This document shows, one piece after another, positions 32,500 through 38,883 of a DNA stretch of 38,883 bases (position 1 is the first letter of the stretch; each line of letters opens with the position of its first letter). The stretch is from JANYCG01 sp031386665 (lineage in GTDB: Bacteria; Pseudomonadota; Gammaproteobacteria; Burkholderiales; Burkholderiaceae_C): positions 1 to 38,883 of the forward strand of contig JANNCN010000175.1 in NCBI GenBank assembly GCA_031386665.1, given 5' to 3'. Under the pieces are notes generated by a model. It saw nothing but the letters and a program-made list of their open reading frames with translations, had not been told where the DNA came from and ran no database searches. A program made the position numbers and the translations under genes.

Positions 32500-33789
32500 A
32501 TGCCCGCTTATTCATTTGAAGCGCTAACTGCCGAGGGACAGACCCGCAAAGGTGTGATGCAGGCCGACTCGGCCCGCGCAGCCCGGGGCCAGTTGCGGGC
32601 GCAGGCTTTGGTGCCCGTGCTGGTGGACGCTGTAGGGGCGGGCAGCGGCACAGGCGGCGACCCTCGGACATCAGGCGGGAGTACATCGAACGGGGTGAAT
32701 GGCAGCAACGGAAAAAGCAACACCGGTCTGAATCGCACGCTTTTTGCCAAACGGGCGTTCAACACCACGGCATTGGCCATCTGGACGCGGCAGATCGCCG
32801 GGCTGGTGTCGTCTGGCTTGCCCCTGGAGCGAGCCCTAACCTCGCTCAGTGACGAAGCCGAGGACGTGGCGCAGCGCAACTTGGTGGCCACCCTGCGGGC
32901 CGAAGTCAATGGTGGGTCTACCTTTGCCAAAGCTTTGTCGCAGCACCCACGGGAGTTTTCAGCAATTTACGTGGCGGTCATTGGCGCGGGAGAGCAAAGC
33001 GGCAACCTGGGGCTGGTTTTGGAGCGCCTGGCAGACGACCTGGAGGAACAGCAGGCCCTGAAAGGCAAGTTGATCGGCGCTGCGCTTTACCCCGCGATCG
33101 TGACCTTGGTGGCCATTGTCATTGTCATGTTTTTGCTGGGCTACGTGGTGCCGCAAGTGGCCAACGTGTTTGCGGGCAGCAAGCGCGCACTGCCTATTTT
33201 GACCGTCATCATGCTGGCGCTGGGCAACTTTGTTCGCGACTATGGGTGGCTGGTTTTGCTGGCTGTGGTGACCGCAACCGTTGTGTCGCGGCTGGCGTTG
33301 ACCAACACCCAGGTGCGCGAACGTTTCGACGCGTTTTGGCTGACGCTGCCCGTTTTGGGGCGACTGAGCGCGGGTTACAACGCCGCCCGATTTGCCAGCA
33401 CCTTGGCCATGCTGGCCAACGCCGGTGTGCCGATTCTCAAAGCCTTGCAAGCCGCCGCTGAAACCTTGTCCAACAAAGCGATGCAAGCCGATGCTGCGCA
33501 AATTGTGGTGCTGGTGCGCGAGGGCGCACCCCTGGCGTCTGCGTTGTCGCAGAAAAAGCGTTTTCCAGCGCTGTTGAGCATGTTTGCCCGTTTGGGTGAG
33601 CAAACGGGCCAGTTGCCGGTGATGCTGGCGCGCGCCGCCAAGCAGTTAAGCCTGGAGGTGCAACGCCGCTCCATGCAACTCGCCACCATTGCCGAGCCGT
33701 TGCTGATTGTCGCCATGGGCATCGTTGTCATGCTGATTGTTTTGGCGGTTTTGATGCCAATCATTCAGTTGAACCAGCTGGTCAAGTAA
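32500..33789 (+). CDS. gspF: Type II secretion inner-membrane platform protein GspF
   Basis: A 429-residue polytopic protein that couples GspE to pseudopilin polymerisation. Duplicate GspF domains: the first at about 90-210 (LAIWTRQIAGLVSSGLPLERALTSL; VAVIGAGEQSGNLGLVLERLADDLEEQ) and the second at about 290-420 (FASTLAMLANAGVPILKALQAA; MFARLGEQTGQLPVMLARAA). Three membrane helices: about 197-222, 240-262 and the C-terminal LLIVAMGIVVMLIVLAVLMPI. A Gly/Ser/Asn-rich insert (about 48-78) lies between the N-terminal helix and the first domain. Confidence 0.95.
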   Translation: MPAYSFEALTAEGQTRKGVMQADSARAARGQLRAQALVPVLVDAVGAGSGTGGDPRTSGGSTSNGVNGSNGKSNTGLNRTLFAKRAFNTTALAIWTRQIAGLVSSGLPLERALTSLSDEAEDVAQRNLVATLRAEVNGGSTFAKALSQHPREFSAIYVAVIGAGEQSGNLGLVLERLADDLEEQQALKGKLIGAALYPAIVTLVAIVIVMFLLGYVVPQVANVFAGSKRALPILTVIMLALGNFVRDYGWLVLLAVVTATVVSRLALTNTQVRERFDAFWLTLPVLGRLSAGYNAARFASTLAMLANAGVPILKALQAAAETLSNKAMQADAAQIVVLVREGAPLASALSQKKRFPALLSMFARLGEQTGQLPVMLARAAKQLSLEVQRRSMQLATIAEPLLIVAMGIVVMLIVLAVLMPIIQLNQLVK

Positions 33790-33793
33790 AAAT

Positions 33794-34687
33794 ATGGCAA
33801 TGAATTTAGACAAACAGTTGGTCGTTGCGATAGCTTCGCGGGCCTTGTTTGACTTTGAAGAAGAAAACAAGGTGTTCGAACAGGGAGATGACCGCGCCTA
33901 CATGAACTTGCAGTTGGAGCGGCTTGAGCAGCCTGCCAAGCCAGGAGTGGCTCACTCATTGGTTAAAAAATTACTGGCATTCAACGGCGATGAAAAACGC
34001 GTTGAAGTGGTGATTTTGTCGCGCAATGACCCGGTGTCCGGGTTGCGGGTTTTCAACTCGGCCCAAGCCAGCAAACTCAAAATTGAACGCGGCGTTTTCA
34101 CTAAAGGGCGGGTGCCCTACAAGTACCTCAAGCCTTTGCAAGCCAACCTGTTTTTGTCTGCCAACCCGGGCGACGTGCGAGCCGCGTTGAACGCGGGTTT
34201 TGCCGCCGCCACCGTGCACACGGGGTCGGTGAAGGCTGGCGACTCTTACCCGAACGAAGTGCGAATTGCTTTTGACGGCGATGCCGTGCTGTTTTCAGAC
34301 GAGGCAGAGCAGGTATACCAAAAGGGCGGCCTGCAAGCGTTTCAAAGCCACGAAAAGCGCCGCGCCAGCAAGCCCTTGCCAGATGGGCCCTTTAAGCCCC
34401 TGCTGGCGGCCTTGCACAGCCTGCAACAAGCGGCGCACCCCACTATGCGCATTCGCACCGCGCTGGTTACAGCACGCAGCGCTCCTGCGCACGACCGCGC
34501 CATTCGCACGCTGATGAGTTGGAACATTGAGGTCGATGAAGCCATGTTTTTGGGCGGCCTGTCCAAGGGCGAATTTTTGCGCGAGTTCGAGCCAGATTTT
34601 TTCTTTGACGACCAGACGGGTCACATTGAATCCGCCGCGCTGCATGTGCCGTCTGGGCATGTCGCAAGCGGTGTGTCGAATTCTTAG
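33794..34687 (+). CDS. 5'-nucleotidase (cytosolic NT5C1-like family)
   Basis: A 297-residue member of the cytosolic 5'-nucleotidase family (Pfam 06189) that removes phosphate from nucleoside monophosphates. Features: LVVAIASRALFDFEEEN (about 9-25), EVVILSRNDPVSGLRVFNS (about 71-89), LFLSANPGDVRAALNAGFAAA, the Asp-containing VRIAFDGDAVLFSDEAE (about 156-172) and FFFDDQTGHIESA near the C-terminus, together forming the HAD-like active site. It follows gspF by four bases in the same direction, but nothing links it to secretion. Confidence 0.92.
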   Translation: MAMNLDKQLVVAIASRALFDFEEENKVFEQGDDRAYMNLQLERLEQPAKPGVAHSLVKKLLAFNGDEKRVEVVILSRNDPVSGLRVFNSAQASKLKIERGVFTKGRVPYKYLKPLQANLFLSANPGDVRAALNAGFAAATVHTGSVKAGDSYPNEVRIAFDGDAVLFSDEAEQVYQKGGLQAFQSHEKRRASKPLPDGPFKPLLAALHSLQQAAHPTMRIRTALVTARSAPAHDRAIRTLMSWNIEVDEAMFLGGLSKGEFLREFEPDFFFDDQTGHIESAALHVPSGHVASGVSNS

Positions 34688-34721
34688 CTTGCAGCGGCAA
34701 GGGGCTAAAAATGACCTCAAG

Positions 34722-34755
34722 TGTAAAAAAAGAACCTACAGGTTCTTTTTTTACA
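34722..34755. terminator. Bidirectional intrinsic terminator (5'-nucleotidase / hexR)
   Basis: TGTAAAAAAAGAACC and GGTTCTTTTTTTACA form a perfect 15-bp stem around TACA, with T runs on both strands. It ends the plus-strand gsp/nucleotidase transcript and can end hexR from the other side. Its core is nearly identical to the terminator at 21907-21934. Confidence 0.9.
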
Positions 34756-34764
34756 AATTTGGGT

Positions 34765-34841
34765 CAAAATACCGAAATTTTCAACAAAAAAGCACTCTAA
34801 CCCTCGAATAATATACATAGCTTGCTATTATTAATATAGCA
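34765..34841 (+). repeat. AT-rich convergent-gap repeat, copy C
   Basis: Matches copies A and B: CAAAATACCGAAAT, then CTCTAACCCTCGAATAATATA, then ATAGCTTGCTAT and TATAGCA. It follows the bidirectional terminator as copy B does, again between convergent genes. Confidence 0.78.
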
Positions 34842-34918
34842 AATTTGTGATGTCCCTTTGCTGGCTCTGTTGGCCTTCCGCGCCATCTTTGCAGCCATGC
34901 AATCGAATCTAAAAGACG

Positions 34919-35767
34919 TCAGGCGTAACGCTTGCTGCGAAGATTGGTTTTCATTTCGCGCAGCAGCGGCTGGATCGTGTCGCTGCCAATTCGCAGGGCG
35001 ACGCAGGTGGTCAAAATGTCGATGATCAACAAATGCAGCAGCCGTGACACCATGGGGCTGTAGCGGTCAAAACCCTCGGGGTGATCTGCCGCCAAGTGAA
35101 TGTGGCTGGCCATTGCCAAGGGCGAGCCGCTGGCGGTGATCGTGATCGTGGTGGCGCCATTTTTGCGGGCAATGTCGCAAGCGTCCATCAGGTCGCGGGT
35201 GCGCCCAGAATTTGAAATCAACACCACGCAGTCGCCTGGCCCCAAGATAGATGCGCTCATCACCTGCATGTGGCCGTCGCTGTAGGCAATGGTGTTGATG
35301 CCCAGGCGGAAGAACTTGTGCTGCGCGTCCTGCGCGACCACCCCCGAGTTGCCCACGCCAAAAAATTCGATGCGCTTGCCCAGTTTGTAGGTGTTGACCA
35401 AGGCCAAGGCCGCCTTTTCGATGGCGCTGGTGATCGCGTCGTTGCGGTACTTTAAAAATGCTGCCACGGTGTTGTCAATCACCTTGACCATGATGCCGCT
35501 GGTCTTGTCGTCGGCATCCACACTGCGGTGGATGAAGGGCACGCCCTCGCTCACGCTGCCCGCCAGCTTGCGTTTGAAGTCGGTCAACCCGTCGTAACCC
35601 ATGCTGCGGCAAAACCGCACGACAGTGGGTTTGCTCACGTGGGCGCGGTCCGCCAGCTCGCTCACAGGCGACTGCGTGAAAGCCCGGGGGTCGTTCAGCA
35701 CCAGACGCCCCACCCGCTGCTCGGCAGGGGCGAGGGAGGTGAGCGAAGCGCGCAGGCGATCAAGCAT
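34919..35767 (-). CDS. hexR: MurR/RpiR family regulator HexR
   Basis: A 282-residue regulator of central carbon metabolism. The N-terminal helix-turn-helix covers about 1-77 (VSELADRAHVSKPTVVRFCRSMGYDGLTDFK). The SIS sugar-phosphate-binding domain covers about 125-255 (RIEFFGVGNSGVVAQDAQHKF; VLISNSGRTRDLMDAC). In characterised relatives HexR represses glucose and Entner-Doudoroff genes, and KDPG releases it. It is encoded just downstream of zwf on the same strand, and HexR-like palindromes lie in the zwf/binding-protein intergenic region. The ATG at 35767 is preferred to a GTG at 35782 that lies in a GC-rich repeat; that repeat's edge supplies the only purine-rich (GGGGGC) stretch upstream. 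Confidence 0.92.
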   Translation of the reverse strand: MLDRLRASLTSLAPAEQRVGRLVLNDPRAFTQSPVSELADRAHVSKPTVVRFCRSMGYDGLTDFKRKLAGSVSEGVPFIHRSVDADDKTSGIMVKVIDNTVAAFLKYRNDAITSAIEKAALALVNTYKLGKRIEFFGVGNSGVVAQDAQHKFFRLGINTIAYSDGHMQVMSASILGPGDCVVLISNSGRTRDLMDACDIARKNGATTITITASGSPLAMASHIHLAADHPEGFDRYSPMVSRLLHLLIIDILTTCVALRIGSDTIQPLLREMKTNLRSKRYA

Positions 35768-35773
35768 CTGTAC

Positions 35774-35857
35774 TGCCCCCACGGTCGCCCACTGCGTGTG
35801 GCTTCCTGCCCCCCGAGGGGGCCGCGTTTTTCTCGGGATCGGCCTGTCGAAAAACAG
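35774..35857 (+). repeat. GC-rich 85-bp repeat between zwf and hexR
   Basis: One unit: TGCCCCCACGGTCGCCCACT start, CCCCCCGAGGGGG hairpin, TCTCGGGATCGGCC end. It lies between the zwf stop (35870) and the hexR ATG (35767), oriented opposite to those genes, with its edge seven bases from the hexR start. Confidence 0.88.
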
Positions 35858-35869
35858 TCTTCACAAGGC

Positions 35870-37324
35870 TCACGACTCTTCCGCCCAGCAGTACCCATCC
35901 CGCGCGATCATCGCGCTGGCGGCGCTTGGCCCCCAAGTGCCTGCGTTGTACAAGCGCGGGCCCTGCGCATCAGACGCCCAATGCTCCAAAATTGGCTCAA
36001 CCCAGCGCCAAGCTTCTTCTTGCTCGTCGCTGCGGACAAACAGGTTCAAGCGGCCATCAATAACGTCCAACAGCAGGCGTTCGTACGCGCCCACACGGCC
36101 CGAGCCAAAGCGTTTGTCAAAGTCCAGATCCAGCTGCACCGGAGCCAGCGTTTGAGAATTGCGTCGGTTGTCCTGCCCCTGCGCCAGCAGATGCAATTCG
36201 AGCCCATCCTGGGGTTGCAAGTTGATCACCAAGCGGTTGCCAATGCCAGGCTGCGAGTTGTAAATGGCATGCGGCGTCGGGCGAAAGTTCACTTCAATGT
36301 GTGCTTCCCGCCCAGCCAGCCGCTTGCCAGTGCGAATGTAGAAAGGCACCCCGGCCCAGCGCCAGTTTTCGATCTCGGTGCGCAAAGCCACAAAGGTCTC
36401 GGTGTTGCTTTGCGGGTTCACACCCTCTTCGGCGCGGTAACCAGGGACGGCTGTGCCACCCACGGTGCCCGCTGCGTACTGGCCGCGAATCGCGTCTTGC
36501 ATCAGCGACTCTTTGGTCCACGGTTTGAGTGAGCGCAGCACTTTGAGCTTTTCATCGCGAATGGCGTCAGCGTGCGAGTTGATCGGCGGCTCCATGCCAA
36601 TGGCGCAAAGCAGTTGCAGCGCGTGGTTTTGCACCATGTCACGCAGTGCGCCCGTGTTTTCATAAAACGCGCCGCGCTTCTCGACGCCCAACTCTTCGGC
36701 AATAGTGATCTGAATGTTGGCAATGTGCTCGCGCCGCCAGAGTGGCTCGAACAGGGCATTGCCAAATCGCAACGCAAACAGGTTTTGCACCGCCGGTTTG
36801 CCCAAATAATGGTCAATTCTGAAGACCTGCTTTTCATTGAATATCGAGCGCACAGTCTGGTTGATGGCGCGGTTGGACGCCAGGTCGTGACCCAATGGTT
36901 TTTCAAGCACAACACGGGTGTGCGGTTGGTTCAAACCTGCCACAGCGAGTTGCTCGCACACGATGGTGAACAAGGCGGGTGCCGTCGCAACATACATGAC
37001 CACGGTGTCTGCCTGACGGGCTTTCAGCAGATCACTCAGCGCGGTGTAATCGTCGGGCTTGGACAAATCCATTCGCAAAAATTGCAGCAGCGAAGCAAAT
37101 TGGGTGAATTCCTCCTGGGACGGGCGCTTGGCCAAATCAACCTCGTCAAAGCGTGCCTTGATTCGGGCGCAGTACTGTTCTGAACTCAAGGCCTCGCGGC
37201 CCACGCCAATAATGCGACCACCTAGAGGCAAAGTGCCGTGGCGAAAAGCTTGAAACAAAGCGGGCATCAGCTTGCGCCAGGCCAGGTCGCCAGTGCCGCC
37301 AAACAGGACAAGATCGAAACTCAT
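35870..37324 (-). CDS. zwf: Glucose-6-phosphate 1-dehydrogenase
   Basis: A 484-residue enzyme oxidising glucose 6-phosphate to 6-phosphogluconolactone with NADP+, opening the pentose phosphate and Entner-Doudoroff routes. Cofactor-binding GGTGDLA (9-15), EKPLG at 141-145 and the catalytic DHYLGK (171-176) are intact. Length is normal. The ATG at 37324 gives MSFDLVLFGGTGDL as in relatives; a TTG at 37348 would add eight residues. First gene of a zwf-hexR unit, with a HexR-like palindrome (37361-37375) upstream. Confidence 0.96.
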   Translation of the reverse strand: MSFDLVLFGGTGDLAWRKLMPALFQAFRHGTLPLGGRIIGVGREALSSEQYCARIKARFDEVDLAKRPSQEEFTQFASLLQFLRMDLSKPDDYTALSDLLKARQADTVVMYVATAPALFTIVCEQLAVAGLNQPHTRVVLEKPLGHDLASNRAINQTVRSIFNEKQVFRIDHYLGKPAVQNLFALRFGNALFEPLWRREHIANIQITIAEELGVEKRGAFYENTGALRDMVQNHALQLLCAIGMEPPINSHADAIRDEKLKVLRSLKPWTKESLMQDAIRGQYAAGTVGGTAVPGYRAEEGVNPQSNTETFVALRTEIENWRWAGVPFYIRTGKRLAGREAHIEVNFRPTPHAIYNSQPGIGNRLVINLQPQDGLELHLLAQGQDNRRNSQTLAPVQLDLDFDKRFGSGRVGAYERLLLDVIDGRLNLFVRSDEQEEAWRWVEPILEHWASDAQGPRLYNAGTWGPSAASAMIARDGYCWAEES

Positions 37325-37360
37325 AGGGTTACCAAATTCTGAAGTCAAACGGGACTTGAA

Positions 37361-37375
37361 TGTAACTTAGTTTCA
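37361..37375. promoter_or_regulatory. Putative HexR operator upstream of zwf
   Basis: TGTAACTTAGTTTCA is a 15-base imperfect palindrome (six of seven arm pairs match) 37 bases upstream of the zwf ATG. It resembles the HexR consensus of gammaproteobacteria (TGTAAT-N3-ATTACA, from memory) but less closely than the site at 37473. Confidence 0.5.
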
Positions 37376-37472
37376 TGAAAATCGCAAAATTCTTGAACCA
37401 TTGTGACAAATGCCCGTTGCAGTCCGCGTATTCCCTAGGCCAACGATTGGAGTGATTTAGGTAGACTGAGGG

Positions 37473-37487
37473 TGTAATCAAATTACT
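37473..37487. promoter_or_regulatory. Putative HexR operator upstream of the binding-protein gene
   Basis: TGTAATCAAATTACT matches the half-sites TGTAAT and ATTAC of the HexR consensus, with five of seven arm pairs complementary, and lies 37 bases before the binding-protein ATG. hexR is encoded on the other side of the divergent region. Two sites with near-equal distance to the two divergent starts support a shared HexR control region. Confidence 0.62.
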
Positions 37488-37523
37488 TTGATTGCTCTTC
37501 TTAGTTTCAAGTTTGGAGTTGTC

Positions 37524-38537
37524 ATGAAGACCTGTATTTCAGCGATTGCCCTGGCCACCTTGTCTTTGGGTGCCATGGCGCAAGGCCAAGTTAACATCAT
37601 CTGTTCAGTGCAAGCCGAGTGGTGCAACATGATCGGCACCGTTTACGGCAAAACGACGGGCACCAAGGTCAACATTTCCATGAAAGGGTCAGGCGAAGCG
37701 CTGGCCCAGTTGATTGCTGAAAAGGACAACCCCAAAACCGACATTTGGTTTGGTGGCACGGGCGACCCGCACCTGCAGGCGGCTGAGCAAAACCTCACGC
37801 TCGAGTACAAATCGCCCACCTACGCGCAGTTGTACCCCTGGGCGCAAGCGCAGGCGGATCAGTCCAAATTTAAAACTGTCGGCATTTACTCTGGTCCTTT
37901 GGGCTTTGGCTACAACACCGAGTTGTTGGCTAAAAAGAAGCTGGCCGTACCCAAAACCTGGAACGACTTGCTGGCCCCCAACTTGAAAGGCGAAATCCAG
38001 GTCGCCAACCCGGCGTCCAGCGGCACCGCCTACACCATGGTGGCTACTTTGGTGCAGTTGATGGGCGAGGACAAAGCCTTCGACTACATGAAGCAACTGC
38101 ACAAAAACATCAGCCAATACACCCGCAGCGGCACTGGCCCCATCAAGTCGGTCGCCCGTGGCGAGACCACCATCTCAATCAGTTTCGTACACGATGGGCC
38201 AGGCGAAAAATTGAATGGTTTTCCGGTTGAAACCATTACCCCCACCGACGGCACAGGGGCCGAAATTGGCTCCATGAGCATCATCAAGGGTTCACGCAAC
38301 CTGGACGCGGCCAAAAAATTCTATGAATGGGCGCTGACGCCAGCCGCCCAAGAAATGGCCGCCGCCGCCAAGCAGTTTCAATTGCCATCCAACAAGAACG
38401 CCAAGAACGATGCGCGCATTCCGGACTTCAAGAAGATCAAGTTCATTAACTACGACTACGCGAAATATGGCGCATCAGCCGAGCGCAGGCGCCTGATCGC
38501 CAAGTGGGAAAAGGAAGTCAATTCCCTACCCCGGTGA
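37524..38537 (+). CDS. ABC transporter binding protein, AfuA-like (putative sugar phosphate)
   Basis: A 337-residue periplasmic binding protein. Signal peptide MKTCISAIALATLSLGAMA is cut at about 19; VNIICSVQAEWC and KTDIWFGGTGDPHLQA are first-domain landmarks; IYSGPLGFGYN, WNDLLAPNLKGEIQVANPASSGTAY follow. Databases usually call such proteins Fe(III)-binding, but no FbpA-type tyrosine pair is present. Instead the VHDG motif has His223-Asp224 and, 24 residues on, Glu247 in GTGAEIG. From memory these correspond to AfuA's sugar-phosphate ligands (His205, Asp206, Glu229). The ATG at 37524 has a GGAG site; an upstream TTG at 37488 is not used. It faces zwf-hexR, and a HexR-like site precedes it. 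Permease follows after the repeat. Confidence 0.88.
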   Translation: MKTCISAIALATLSLGAMAQGQVNIICSVQAEWCNMIGTVYGKTTGTKVNISMKGSGEALAQLIAEKDNPKTDIWFGGTGDPHLQAAEQNLTLEYKSPTYAQLYPWAQAQADQSKFKTVGIYSGPLGFGYNTELLAKKKLAVPKTWNDLLAPNLKGEIQVANPASSGTAYTMVATLVQLMGEDKAFDYMKQLHKNISQYTRSGTGPIKSVARGETTISISFVHDGPGEKLNGFPVETITPTDGTGAEIGSMSIIKGSRNLDAAKKFYEWALTPAAQEMAAAAKQFQLPSNKNAKNDARIPDFKKIKFINYDYAKYGASAERRRLIAKWEKEVNSLPR

Positions 38538-38540
38538 ATG

Positions 38541-38740
38541 TTGCCCCCACGGTCGCCCACTGCGTGTGGCTCCCTGCCCCCCGAGGGGGTGGCATTTTCC
38601 CTAGGGGCGGCCCGTCGGGAAAACTTGGCCCCCACGTTCGCCCACTGCGTGTGGCTCCCTGCCCCCCGAGGGGGTGGCATTTTTCCTCGGGGCGGCCCAT
38701 CGGGAAAACTTGCCCCCACGGTCGCCGACTGCGTGTGGCG
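38541..38740 (+). repeat. GC-rich 85-bp repeat, two full units and a partial third
   Basis: Units start at about 38541 and 38625, and a truncated third at about 38709 stops after GCGTGTGGC. They share TTGCCCCCACGGTCGCCCAC starts, CCCCCCGAGGGGG hairpin cores and GGGGCGGCCC ends. They fill the gap between the binding protein and its permease. Confidence 0.92.
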
Positions 38741-38780
38741 AGCCTGACCGCTGTTCGCTGCGGCCTTTAATGCTTTTGCC

Positions 38781-38883
38781 ATGAACAAAAATCCCAATCG
38801 GGCCGTGCGCCTCTGGCTCATTGTTGGGTTGCTTGCCTATGTGGCGCTGCCTTGGTACGCGATTCAAGACACCGCTTGGTACA
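38781..38883 (+). CDS. ABC transporter permease, N-terminal fragment
   Basis: An ATG at 38781 opens a frame that leaves the window after 34 codons: MNKNPNRAVRLWLIVG, then LLAYVALPWYAIQDTAWY. A short basic cytoplasmic N-terminus followed by a membrane helix fits the inner-membrane permease of the adjacent binding protein. In AfuABC-like systems the permease is a single long fused protein; only the outside sequence can show whether that holds here. Confidence 0.75.
   Translation, partial: MNKNPNRAVRLWLIVGLLAYVALPWYAIQDTAWY

Noticed and set aside
35528..36532. A 334-codon plus-strand open frame opposite hexR and zwf
   Set aside because: It spans two confirmed minus-strand genes and a repeat; no family-like segment is visible.
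37524..38537. Plain Fe(III) transporter annotation for the binding protein
   Set aside because: No FbpA-type consecutive tyrosine ligands are visible, and the context (zwf, hexR, HexR-like sites) and His-Asp/Glu pattern favour sugar phosphates. Iron binding is not excluded by sequence alone.
38541..38740. CRISPR array
   Set aside because: Units are directly adjacent without variable spacers and are spread over distant intergenic gaps; no cas genes are nearby.

Overview
This window looks like a chromosomal segment of a betaproteobacterium, most likely Burkholderiales/Comamonadaceae (Rhodoferax/Polaromonas/Limnohabitans-like). The evidence is fairly high GC with strong GC3 preference, the type II secretion gene order, a Burkholderiales-type porin, a HexR-linked zwf, and several families of short intergenic repeats. 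I see no tRNA, rRNA, insertion sequence, prophage or CRISPR array. This is core and transport-type chromosome, not an island.

Layout. 1-92: the signal-peptide end of a secreted protein leaving the window (minus). 298-893: a DUF2237 protein and a tiny Cys-rich protein. 1034-3118: an ACAD10/11-type acyl-CoA dehydrogenase paired with a DHRS4-like short-chain dehydrogenase. 3236-3934: queC. 3939-8179 (minus): a five-gene unit with an iron/aminoethylphosphonate-class ABC importer (two permeases, an ATPase, a binding protein) and a TIGR00725/LOG-fold protein, facing a divergent LysR regulator (8363-9250). 9388-16194 (minus): a dipeptide/oligopeptide-class ABC importer operon with an M20 amidohydrolase embedded in it (dppB-like, hydrolase, dppA-like, dppC-, dppD-, dppF-like). 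16437-18562 (minus): a DUF3047 lipoprotein and a porin with a clear terminator. 18993-21802: coq7, a convergent OsmC-family gene, and ilvA. 22007-33789: a type II secretion locus, with a short gspC-like gene divergent from gspGHIJKLMNDEF. 33794-34687: a cytosolic-type 5'-nucleotidase. 34919-38883: a zwf-hexR unit (minus), divergent from a periplasmic binding protein and the start of its permease.

The most interesting biology is at the right end. The 'Fe(III)-type' binding protein next to zwf-hexR has a 15-bp HexR-like palindrome just upstream, and a second, weaker one lies in front of zwf. It also carries a His-Asp...Glu pattern that, from memory, matches the ligand residues of AfuA, a hexose-phosphate binder. 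I infer a HexR-controlled sugar-phosphate uptake system feeding glucose-6-phosphate dehydrogenase, not an iron importer.

Three repeat families stand out: (i) a ~85-bp GC-rich unit present about seven times at four loci, always in the same orientation, twice splitting the otherwise tightly coupled gsp operon and once abutting the hexR start; (ii) an AT-rich ~80-bp element whose three copies all sit between convergent gene ends; (iii) a REP-like palindrome in two forms, one of 79 bp and one of about 42 bp.
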